Source: Paenibacillus sp. CAA11
GTDB taxonomy: Bacteria; Bacillota; Bacilli; Paenibacillales; Paenibacillaceae
Reading direction: 5' to 3'
Length of the DNA stretch: 64,000 nucleotides
NCBI RefSeq assembly: GCF_003060825.1
Contig: NZ_CP028922.1
Location: forward strand, 4,046,501 to 4,110,500
Shown: positions 8,525 to 15,791 of the stretch, in pieces
How positions within the stretch are numbered: position 1 is the stretch's first letter
How the letters are laid out: the number at the start of each line of letters is the position of its first letter
Notes under the pieces: generated by a model
Seen by the model: the letters and a program-made list of their open reading frames with translations, nothing else
What the model was told of the DNA's origin: nothing
Database searches by the model: none
Position numbers and translations under genes: made by a program

Positions 8525-9453
8525 TGCTCCTATTCATATATGCCTCGGCAGCAACTCTGCTGCTTGGAGGGCTGATCGTCAGGCAGAGACACCTGCTTGG
8601 GCAAATCCGCAAAATAACCCATACGCTGTCCCGCATCCGAACAGCCAATGACCATCAGCGTCTGCGTGTTCAATCCTCTATGCAGCTTCTGCATCATCTG
8701 GCCGATGAGCTTAATCAATTCTTGGAACATCATAAACAGCTAGGGGAACGCTCCCTCTTTTTAGAGGAGGAACGAAACCAGATGCTAATGCATCTCTCCC
8801 ATGACTTAAGAACCCCGTTAACTTCGTTGTTAGGATACGTAGAGGTAATTCAGCGAAAGGCGGCCAGCTTATCTCCTAAAGACACGCATTCCTATTTAAA
8901 TGTAATCCATGCTAAGGCCATGAAATTAATTACACAGATCAATGACTTTTTTTACTTTGCAAAGCTTGATTCCACACAGTCCCCGCTGGATCTCGCTTCC
9001 TTTGACATTGTTGCTGTTGTTCAGGAGGTCCTTCTATCCCTGCATCAACCTATAGAGCTCAGTCAGATTGAGCCGGTGCTGAACCTTCCCGGTCACCCGG
9101 TGTTTGTCTACGGTAATGCGCTTGGAACAGAGCGGATTCTGCTTAATTTGATGACCAATGCGTATCGCTACGGAGCAGAAGGCGGGCTGCTAGGTGTGGA
9201 AATCCGGGAGTCTGCGCATGAGGTCGTTGTTGAGGTGTGGGACCGTGGAAAAGGGATTGCGCCATCGGATTTGCCTTATATTTTCAACCGATTCTACACA
9301 GGCCAGCGATCCAGAGGACATCATGTGCAAGGAAACGGTCTCGGCCTAACCATTGCTAAGAGGCTGGCCGAGAAGCAGCATGGCTCCCTGACCGCTACGA
9401 GTATCCCGTACGAGAAAACGTCCTTCCGCCTCACCCTTCCCGCTCATCCGTAA
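8518..9453 (+). CDS. lanK: sensor histidine kinase of the lanthipeptide locus (LanK)
   Basis: A 311-residue kinase. There is a single N-terminal hydrophobic segment (about residues 2-22), then a short coiled stretch, DHp box HLSHDLRTPLTSLLGY with the phospho-acceptor His, and an ATPase domain with N box NLMTNAYRYG, DRGKGI and GNGLGLTIAK. NisK and SpaK, as remembered, carry two membrane spans and an extracellular sensor loop, which this protein lacks; it may sense within the membrane or through the neighbouring ABC transporter (inference). The ATG overlaps the lanR stop codon. Confidence 0.85.
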   Translation: MVMLLFIYASAATLLLGGLIVRQRHLLGQIRKITHTLSRIRTANDHQRLRVQSSMQLLHHLADELNQFLEHHKQLGERSLFLEEERNQMLMHLSHDLRTPLTSLLGYVEVIQRKAASLSPKDTHSYLNVIHAKAMKLITQINDFFYFAKLDSTQSPLDLASFDIVAVVQEVLLSLHQPIELSQIEPVLNLPGHPVFVYGNALGTERILLNLMTNAYRYGAEGGLLGVEIRESAHEVVVEVWDRGKGIAPSDLPYIFNRFYTGQRSRGHHVQGNGLGLTIAKRLAEKQHGSLTATSIPYEKTSFRLTLPAHP

Positions 9454-9505
9454 GGATTATGTAAGATCTTGGAATTACAATCTTAGACAAGAAAGGAGTG
9501 GCGAT

Positions 9506-10426
9506 ATGGAGCCTATTCTAAAGACTAATAATCTAACTAAGGTTTATGATCAGCATGTAGCGGTCAACCGGATCAATATGTCGATCCACAAGGGTGAAAT
9601 TTATGGTTTTCTCGGACAGAATGGAGCCGGAAAAACAACGGCCATCCGCATGATGCTGGGTCTCGTGAAGCCCACCTCGGGAGAGGTCGAAATGTTCGGA
9701 GAGAGAGTCACTAAGAACAGTTTTAGGGCTTTTGAAAGAGTCGGCGCCATCATTGAGACGCCCGGTTCATATAAGAACCTTACAGCTTATGAAAATTTGG
9801 ATATCCACCGAAGACTGATGGGAATGTCCGCAAAGTCTTCCATTGAAGAGGCGCTAGAGCTTGTAGGTTTGCTGGATGTGCGAAACCGGAAAGTTGGCAA
9901 ATTCTCACTGGGCATGAAACAGCGGCTTGGACTAGCCCGTGCCCTGCTCCATCAGCCTGACTTCCTGATCCTTGATGAACCCACCAACGGTCTGGACCCT
10001 CAGGGGATCAAAGACATTCGGTATCTCCTGCTTGATTTGGCCAAGCGCCGTGATATTACCATTCTAGTATCCAGCCATATTCTTAGTGAGATTGAACAGC
10101 TCGCCACCCGAATTGGCATTATACATCAAGGGCAGCTTCTGGAGGAATTGGATATGGAGCAGCTGCGGCAAAAGAACCGGCACTTTTTGGAGGTCACGGT
10201 CTCGAATGACCAGCAGGCTGCATTTATTCTACAAGAGCATCTGGGTATAGCGGATTTTATAATCACAGAGCTGGGGAAAATCAGAATTTATGAACGTATG
10301 GATGAGGCTATGCTCATTAACCGGACGCTGGTTGAACATGGGGTCGATATCGCGGAGCTGCTGCTCAATAAAGGGAACCTGGAAGAGTATTTCCTCCAGC
10401 TTACAGGAGGGAATGCTGGTGTCTAA
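9506..10426 (+). CDS. lanF: lantibiotic immunity ABC transporter ATPase (LanF)
   Basis: A 306-residue ATPase of the LanFEG/BcrA group that expels lantibiotic from the membrane of the producer. Walker A is GQNGAGKTT, signature FSLGMKQRLG, Walker B FLILDEPTNGLDP. The usual Q-loop Gln is replaced by Glu in AIIETPGSYKNLT; this E-loop is the known mark of lantibiotic-immunity ATPases. AAAGGAG lies 9 nt before the ATG. It overlaps the next gene by 8 nt, with two permeases following, giving a complete LanFEG set. Confidence 0.9.
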   Translation: MEPILKTNNLTKVYDQHVAVNRINMSIHKGEIYGFLGQNGAGKTTAIRMMLGLVKPTSGEVEMFGERVTKNSFRAFERVGAIIETPGSYKNLTAYENLDIHRRLMGMSAKSSIEEALELVGLLDVRNRKVGKFSLGMKQRLGLARALLHQPDFLILDEPTNGLDPQGIKDIRYLLLDLAKRRDITILVSSHILSEIEQLATRIGIIHQGQLLEELDMEQLRQKNRHFLEVTVSNDQQAAFILQEHLGIADFIITELGKIRIYERMDEAMLINRTLVEHGVDIAELLLNKGNLEEYFLQLTGGNAGV

Positions 10427-11180
10427 TCTTCTCTATACAGAAATCACCAAGCTCAGACGTTCTCCGGTTGCCGCAGTCTTATCTATTTTCATTCTGTTAC
10501 CGCTGCTCCTGCAGACTGTTATTAGCCTAGGGATCTTCAGCAACGGGCAAAATGTAGGTTGGTTTGACATTTGGGCTACCCATGAATTCCTGGTCAATTT
10601 ACTGCTGGCACCCGCCTGCTTTGCCCAGATCGCTGGCTTCATCTTTGCGCGTGAATATCAGGAGAACACGGTCAATTATATCTTCATCTCCCCCTACTCA
10701 AGATCGAAAATCTACTTCACAAAAGTTCTCTTGTTGGGACCTATCATTCTATGCAGCTTGTTCTTATCCTATGTGCTTGTAGGAATTGTGGGGCTATTCC
10801 TGACCCAAGAACAGCTAACCGGTGAGACGCTAAGTATCCATGCAATCAATCTACTTTTTATTGCGATATGGCATTACGCCTTATGCTTTATTGCCCTCGT
10901 GCCGGCTATTTTGTTAAAAAACAGCTACTCCAGTGTGATTGTAGGCGCAGGAGGCGTGGCCGCTTCCATCATGACCGTCCTTACAAGCGTGCCACCCAAA
11001 TACTCTTCACTTAACCCTTATTACTTCCCTGCCTACATGGTTAGTCAATTAACGGCAGGCAACGCGATCGCTGATGAGATCCTATGGAGAGGCTTGATCA
11101 CCCTGTTCGTTTTTTTTGCACTCAGCCTGTCGATTACCCTTTACAGTTATACACAGTCGGATATTCACAGTGGTATATAG
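10419..11180 (+). CDS. lanE: lantibiotic immunity ABC permease (LanE)
   Basis: A 253-residue membrane protein of the ABC-2 type with about six hydrophobic spans. I chose GTG at 10419 because AGGAGG lies 8 nt upstream and because the resulting N terminus, SNLLYTEITKLRRSP, aligns with that of LanG (TTVLYTELLKCRRAS). The ATG at 10413 is only 2 nt from the ribosome site. Shared motifs with LanG include FAREYQENTVNYIF and PPKYSSLNPY near the C terminus. It partners LanF and LanG. Confidence 0.85.
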   Translation: MSNLLYTEITKLRRSPVAAVLSIFILLPLLLQTVISLGIFSNGQNVGWFDIWATHEFLVNLLLAPACFAQIAGFIFAREYQENTVNYIFISPYSRSKIYFTKVLLLGPIILCSLFLSYVLVGIVGLFLTQEQLTGETLSIHAINLLFIAIWHYALCFIALVPAILLKNSYSSVIVGAGGVAASIMTVLTSVPPKYSSLNPYYFPAYMVSQLTAGNAIADEILWRGLITLFVFFALSLSITLYSYTQSDIHSGI

Positions 11181-11292
11181 AATGAACTAAAGAAATGAAT
11201 GTTATAGGGCCGTATTAGGCCGTGATCATAGAAAGTTCAATATAAAACTTTAGTTCAATCTATATAGCTAGAAAATAAGCGGAGGTAGTCCA

Positions 11293-12045
11293 ATGACAAC
11301 CGTTCTATATACCGAACTCTTGAAATGCAGACGGGCTTCAATCTTATGGATTATTGCGGCCTTGATTGCCATTCCTTCTCTCATCTCGCTGTTTCTCGGT
11401 TTGGGTTCACTGTTTGTGCTAAATTCCCCACCGAAATGGAGCGGATTCTTAGTATTCAGCCAATCCTTAATTAATATGTTAGTGGGACCTCCTGTGTTTG
11501 CCATGCTGGCCAGTTTCCTGTTTGCCAGAGAGTACCAAGAAGGAACGGTTAACTCCATTTATTTGTATCCCCGACATCGCGCTTCCTTCTTCTTCGGTAA
11601 ACTGGGCATTCTGTTCCTGCTAATCGCCACGACCATCATAGTGATCTTCCTCATTAACCTGGGAATGGGCTTCTTATTTACAAAAGCGCCTTTGACCCAA
11701 GATTTATTTGTCGGGAAAGTTCTGGAGCTGTTGAAGATTATAGGACTGCAATTTCTTCTGCTTCCGATCGCTATTGTTGCAGGAGTGCTCAGCCGCCAGA
11801 TCATCGCCGGAATCATCGTAGGAATTGCGGGAGTCACTTCTTCGGTCATTCTGATGATTGCCGCCACGCCGCTGAAATACTCGGTCTATAACCCTTATTC
11901 CTTCGTCACTTTTATTATTGATAGCCCGCTGGAAAGCCCGCTTATGATCCGCGGATTTGGAACCTTACTGACCTTGTCCGTCCTATGCACGGCCATTAGC
12001 TACTATTATTATGTATCCAGTGATGTGCATGGTGCTGGAGTGTAA
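11293..12045 (+). CDS. lanG: lantibiotic immunity ABC permease (LanG)
   Basis: A 250-residue six-span permease and paralogue of LanE. Seen are LYTELLKCRRAS at the start, FAREYQEGTVNSIYLYPRH in the cytoplasmic loop, and TPLKYSVYNPYSF near the end. GGAGG precedes the ATG. It is 112 bp from lanE and last in the rightward lanRKFEG set, facing the leftward biosynthetic operon. No LanI-type lipoprotein gene was found next to it, so immunity here appears to rest on LanFEG alone. Confidence 0.87.
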   Translation: MTTVLYTELLKCRRASILWIIAALIAIPSLISLFLGLGSLFVLNSPPKWSGFLVFSQSLINMLVGPPVFAMLASFLFAREYQEGTVNSIYLYPRHRASFFFGKLGILFLLIATTIIVIFLINLGMGFLFTKAPLTQDLFVGKVLELLKIIGLQFLLLPIAIVAGVLSRQIIAGIIVGIAGVTSSVILMIAATPLKYSVYNPYSFVTFIIDSPLESPLMIRGFGTLLTLSVLCTAISYYYYVSSDVHGAGV

Positions 12046-12111
12046 CAAGCACGTTCATCAATAGTTAAGGATGCTTGATCCCATGTAAACAGCTCTTTAA
12101 TTTCTCCCATA

Positions 12112-12171
12112 AGGCGTGTGCTCTAGATCCCTAATCGCTGTGAACGATTAATTTGGCTAGCAGGCACGCCT
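12112..12171. other. long imperfect hairpin between convergent lanG and lanA
   Basis: AGGCGTG/CACGCCT (12112-12118, 12165-12171), CTAG/CTAG and TAATCG/CGATTA (12132-12137, 12145-12150) nest into a ~60-nt stem-loop. No clear T-run follows on either strand. It could be a lanG terminator or other structured RNA. Confidence 0.5.
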
Positions 12172-12218
12172 ATTTGCAGTACGCCATTGTACTGAGCTTC
12201 TCCCCTGCCAAACCTATT

Positions 12219-12283
12219 AAAAATGCACCCCTTATAATTCATCGGTTGCCTAAACAGGACCAATGTCTATTATTAGGGATGCA
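12219..12283 (-). terminator. terminator of lanA
   Basis: Read leftward, TGCATCCCTAATAAT (12283-12269) pairs with ATTATAAGGGGTGCA (12238-12224) with two mismatches, and TTTTTAAT follows immediately. The 30-nt loop is long. It begins 36 nt after the lanA stop. Confidence 0.65.
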
Positions 12284-12318
12284 CTTCATACTAATTGTAA
12301 TTAATGCCCATTGATGTT

Positions 12319-12495
12319 CTAAATATCACATTTTGGACCGTAAGTAGGACAACCTTTGAATGTAGTAAGCCAACAACGATCTCCATCACAAGAACCAGGA
12401 GTACAAATCAATCTGCTCTGAGCCAATTGTGCACTTGCCTCTTCTTTCACCGACGTTACTTGAACATCCAGATCAAACATGGAGTTTTTAGCCAT
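12319..12495 (-). CDS. lanA: class I lanthipeptide precursor (LanA)
   Basis: A 58-residue precursor. The leader carries MFDLDVQV, the FNLD-type box recognised by LanB and LanC. The core contains SRLICTPGSC, nearly the N terminus of streptin and spaced like the lipid II-binding A/B rings of nisin and gallidermin (Ser-x3-Cys, then CTPG). The C-terminal half, WLTTFKGCPTYGPKCDI, is unlike nisin or gallidermin. If the core starts at AQSRL it has 34 residues, five Cys and six Ser/Thr. The cleavage site is not certain; no lanP is nearby, and subtilin, also protease-less, is cut after Gln. The ATG at 12495 is preferred over an upstream TTG because GAAAGGGG lies 9 nt before it. Confidence 0.92.
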   Translation of the reverse strand: MAKNSMFDLDVQVTSVKEEASAQLAQSRLICTPGSCDGDRCWLTTFKGCPTYGPKCDI

Positions 12496-12522
12496 TTGCC
12501 TTACCCCTTTCAAAAATTTTTT

Positions 12523-12537
12523 TGTAGATCATCTACA
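12523..12537 (-). promoter_or_regulatory. perfect dyad in the lanA leader
   Basis: TGTAGAT-C-ATCTACA is a perfect 7-1-7 palindrome ending 27 bp upstream of the lanA start. It could be an operator, an mRNA-stabilising stem or a partial attenuator between lanC and lanA. Confidence 0.45.
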
Positions 12538-12542
12538 CTTTC

Positions 12543-12570
12543 ATCTTAACATATAATTCTATTTTTACAA
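12543..12570 (-). promoter_or_regulatory. candidate lanA promoter
   Basis: On the minus strand TTGTAA (12570-12565), a 16-bp spacer and TAAGAT (12548-12543) lie between the lanC stop and lanA. Both hexamers match only 4 of 6 consensus bases, so this is tentative. A separate promoter would fit strong expression of the precursor. Confidence 0.35.
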
Positions 12571-12582
12571 TATATTTCTATT

Positions 12583-13947
12583 TTATTTTATAAGAAAAAT
12601 AGAGTCCCATGCCATTTCGCTCTCAAATACAGTATCCAATAGTGCTAGACTGATTCCTGCCAAACCTTCCAAAAGTCCTGGTTTGCTTAATTCCACCAAC
12701 TGTCCATCCACGGGAACGACATCTAAATATCTAAATGGGGCATTGGGCTGATACGAATCAAGAATACGTTGAATAAGCCGGTTGCGTTCTCGCCGCAAGT
12801 CCTCGTGTCCGCTCTCTTTCCACATCCGACTCGTAATTTGCAGCAGTCCACTCCACCCATGGCAAAATATTGGAGAGAACAGATTCCACTCTTGTTCGGG
12901 TCTTTTAAAAGTCGCAAGCATTGCGGCTAATGCTGTATCTTTCCATTCTTGTTGATCTACCGCAGTACCGGCTAGCCATAGTGACCTTGCGACACCGGGT
13001 GAACCATAACACCAGGCTTCTCGGCTTTTGGGCTCCCTCAAGAATGTCCCGGCTATCTGTTCTTCCCAGCTGATACAAGCAGGCCACATAAGCCCGTATT
13101 TATCCTCCCTAGCCCATTGAATAAGCCAATGGGCAACCGTATCGATCGCTTCATCTTGCCCCTCAACAGCTATGCCTTGTTCATAAGAAATCGACAGGAA
13201 AGCCAATACTCCAGGAATTCCGTGGCTCAATCCGCAATTAAACAGGCCGTTAGGATATAACTCACGCTCATGTTGATGGATGAGAAAGCGGGAAGGAATA
13301 TGCCATCCTGGTACAAGCTGACCGTCTACAATTTTAGGCTGGGCAACAAGCACACAGTATTTCAATATATCTTCTACGGCCTCTCTAATTCTGGGATGGT
13401 CTATGAAGTTTAACAAACAACGCCCCATGCCGCTCCACCCCTGGATCACATCATAGTGAAACATATCAACTCCGGTTGATATGGCTTCTACAGCAGCCTT
13501 CAGCTGCGGTTTATAATAATCCGCAAACAAATCCAGCATCTGGTCTATAAAATGTGTATACCGGGTACGATCACGCGATAAAGCTAGCGCCCCCATAAGG
13601 ATCCCCGATAGCCCGCCCCATAAAGAAAGCTGCTGAATGCCTTCCTTGTCGATTCCAGCCTTCATATCCAGCATATATTGGTGTCCTATCTCGTCATAAC
13701 CCTGATCGGGATCCATGCGATCCAACTGTCCAAACAATATACAAAGACCCGGCAATCCATGAGACAGGCTCAAGTCTCCCCAGGAGACTCCTAACAAGGA
13801 GTGCAACTCCGTCTTCTCTGCCTCCTGTAACACCCTTTCCCGGACGTATTCACGGTCTCTAAGTACAGCGGCTGCTTCAATCACCTCGGACAGCACTTTC
13901 TCCTTCAGCGCGTCTTCTTCTAAACCGATCAGATCTACTTTTGTCAT
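12583..13947 (-). CDS. lanC: lanthipeptide cyclase (LanC)
   Basis: A 454-residue zinc enzyme that adds Cys thiols to dehydroalanine/dehydrobutyrine to form (methyl)lanthionine rings. The alpha,alpha-toroid repeats are visible: LSHGLPGLCIL, LSLWGGLSGIL, IQGWSGMGR, GLSHGIPGVLAF. The zinc ligands are the Cys of AWCYGSPGVAR and the Cys-His of IFCHGWSGLL, matching the NisC triad. Its ATG overlaps the lanT stop by 4 nt, and lanA starts 88 bp downstream, the same B-T-C-A order as the subtilin cluster. Confidence 0.93.
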   Translation of the reverse strand: MTKVDLIGLEEDALKEKVLSEVIEAAAVLRDREYVRERVLQEAEKTELHSLLGVSWGDLSLSHGLPGLCILFGQLDRMDPDQGYDEIGHQYMLDMKAGIDKEGIQQLSLWGGLSGILMGALALSRDRTRYTHFIDQMLDLFADYYKPQLKAAVEAISTGVDMFHYDVIQGWSGMGRCLLNFIDHPRIREAVEDILKYCVLVAQPKIVDGQLVPGWHIPSRFLIHQHERELYPNGLFNCGLSHGIPGVLAFLSISYEQGIAVEGQDEAIDTVAHWLIQWAREDKYGLMWPACISWEEQIAGTFLREPKSREAWCYGSPGVARSLWLAGTAVDQQEWKDTALAAMLATFKRPEQEWNLFSPIFCHGWSGLLQITSRMWKESGHEDLRRERNRLIQRILDSYQPNAPFRYLDVVPVDGQLVELSKPGLLEGLAGISLALLDTVFESEMAWDSIFLIK

Positions 13948-15791
13948 ATTTCCACCACCTTTTCATTATCTAGATAAGCCGAAGCCTGCATGGTATACAA
14001 TTCGTGATATAGACCTCTCATCGCCATTAACTCGTAATGACTGCCGTACTCCACAATTCTTCCTTCATCCATAACAGCGATTTTATCTGCGTACCGAACA
14101 GACGAGAAACGATGGGATATAAATATGCCCATCCGGTCTGCCACAAGCTCTCTAAACATTTGGAAAACTTCATACTCTGCTTCCGGGTCCAAAAACGCGC
14201 TAGGTTCATCCAAAATGTAAAGATCGGCATTTCGGATATAAGCCCTGGCGATGGCAACCCGCTGCCACTGCCCTCCAGAGAGCTGATGTCCTTCCTCAAA
14301 CCACTTGCCCATTTGCGTATCCAGCCCTTGAGGAAGCCGGTTAACCAAAGGTAAAATCCCAGCTTTCCTTGCAGCCTCCATAAGCTCTTCGTCATGATCT
14401 ACCTGTTGAACCTCACCAAACCCAATGTTATGCCTCATAGGCATTTCATAATGTACAAAATCCTGAAAAACCACACCGATCTTCCGCAATAGCTGGGTTT
14501 GATCCAAGTTCCGAGCAGGGTATCCATTAATGAGAATTTCCCCGGCATAATCTTGGTACAGTTGAGTGAGTAATTTCACCAAAGTCGACTTGCCCGAGCC
14601 ATTTTTGCCGACCAAGGCCAGCGTCTCTCCTTGGTTCAGCTGAAGACTGATCTCTTGAACAGCATTTCTGGAGCTTTTGGGGTACTTAAAACTAACTCCT
14701 TTAAGCTCTAACTGTTTTATTCTGTAATTCCAAGGATCTCCCGTTTCCAGACGGCTGCCTGTGTTCTCCACCTTCAAGTCCAGAAATGCAAATAGCTGTT
14801 GCATATATAGGTTGTGTTGGCAGAGCGATAGTAAGTGCTGAAGCACTCCCTGGGAAGAGGATTGTGTATTGCTTACAGCCTGCACCATGGCTACAAGACT
14901 GCCGATCATGATTTCTCCGGTATAAGCAGACCATAACACGAGGAGGATAACGGAACTGATCACCGCAAGATTAAGCAGCTGAAAAGCGCTGGAAAGCGAA
15001 AACCTTCGAAGCGCCAGCTTCTTATCTTCAGCAAAAAACTGCCGGTATATTGCCTGATAGTGACCCAGCAAATAATTGCCCAGATTGTACAGTTTGATTT
15101 CTTTGAAGCTAGCATCTTTAGTTAATAAGAAAGATAGATACCAGGATTCCCGCATTTTGGGGGCCCGCTTGAAATGAACGTCAAACTCGCGCTGGCCTAA
15201 TTTTAAATAGGAGACAAATGAAGCTACAGGCAGCAGGATCAATATCACTGCCACCCACCACCGCCAGACTAATAAGATAGCTGCAGTAGAAATGAGCGTA
15301 ACCGTCCCGCTAATTAGAGAGAGAATCGTCATAAATATCTGGTAAGGCCGGCTATTCGCTTCGCTTTGCGCCCTAGTTAGCTGGTCTTGAACTTCAGCAT
15401 CTTCAAATGTCGCCAGGGACAGCTTTATAGATTTCTCCATAATTTTGATATTCACTTCATTGGAGAGCATGGTTTCAAACAAATGATGAAAATAGTTATC
15501 CGTATAGCCTAAAAGCTCGTTGAATAAGGTAATGGCCACCAGCCAGATAAAGGAGGTGATAACACCTTCAAAGACGCCATTACCATGTGCGATAATCACA
15601 CTGTTGATCAGGTTCTGGGTCGCCAGCAGCAACGCAGCGGGAATGAGGCCCTTTACCACATTTAAGATCAAAATGGTAAGGAAGTAGAAGTGGTGGGTCT
15701 CCCATAGTATTTTAAAAACACGTGGAAGTAACTTAAAGGAGCGAATAATATTGATTACTTTAAAATGAAGAACCTCTTCCCTGGCTGTCAT
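13944..15791 (-). CDS. lanT: lanthipeptide exporter ABC transporter (LanT)
   Basis: A 615-residue half-transporter with an N-terminal membrane domain (about six spans within residues 20-320) and C-terminal ATPase: Walker A GKNGSGKSTL, signature LSGGQWQR, Walker B LYILDEPSAFLD, and an H-loop ISHRFSSV. There is no N-terminal C39 peptidase domain, as expected for class I NisT/SpaT-type exporters that secrete the modified peptide with its leader attached. Coupled by 4-nt overlaps to lanB and lanC, consistent with a membrane-bound BTC complex. Confidence 0.92.
   Translation of the reverse strand: MTAREEVLHFKVINIIRSFKLLPRVFKILWETHHFYFLTILILNVVKGLIPAALLLATQNLINSVIIAHGNGVFEGVITSFIWLVAITLFNELLGYTDNYFHHLFETMLSNEVNIKIMEKSIKLSLATFEDAEVQDQLTRAQSEANSRPYQIFMTILSLISGTVTLISTAAILLVWRWWVAVILILLPVASFVSYLKLGQREFDVHFKRAPKMRESWYLSFLLTKDASFKEIKLYNLGNYLLGHYQAIYRQFFAEDKKLALRRFSLSSAFQLLNLAVISSVILLVLWSAYTGEIMIGSLVAMVQAVSNTQSSSQGVLQHLLSLCQHNLYMQQLFAFLDLKVENTGSRLETGDPWNYRIKQLELKGVSFKYPKSSRNAVQEISLQLNQGETLALVGKNGSGKSTLVKLLTQLYQDYAGEILINGYPARNLDQTQLLRKIGVVFQDFVHYEMPMRHNIGFGEVQQVDHDEELMEAARKAGILPLVNRLPQGLDTQMGKWFEEGHQLSGGQWQRVAIARAYIRNADLYILDEPSAFLDPEAEYEVFQMFRELVADRMGIFISHRFSSVRYADKIAVMDEGRIVEYGSHYELMAMRGLYHELYTMQASAYLDNEKVVEI

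Noticed and set aside
10290..10418. Longer N terminus for LanE overlapping lanF
   Set aside because: It would overlap lanF by over 130 nt. The GTG at 10419 has an ideal ribosome site and aligns with LanG.
11184..11257. 10-bp inverted repeat GAACTAAAG/CTTTAGTTC between lanE and lanG
   Set aside because: The loop is about 55 nt, there is no T-run, and it lies inside an operon; probably chance in AT-rich DNA.
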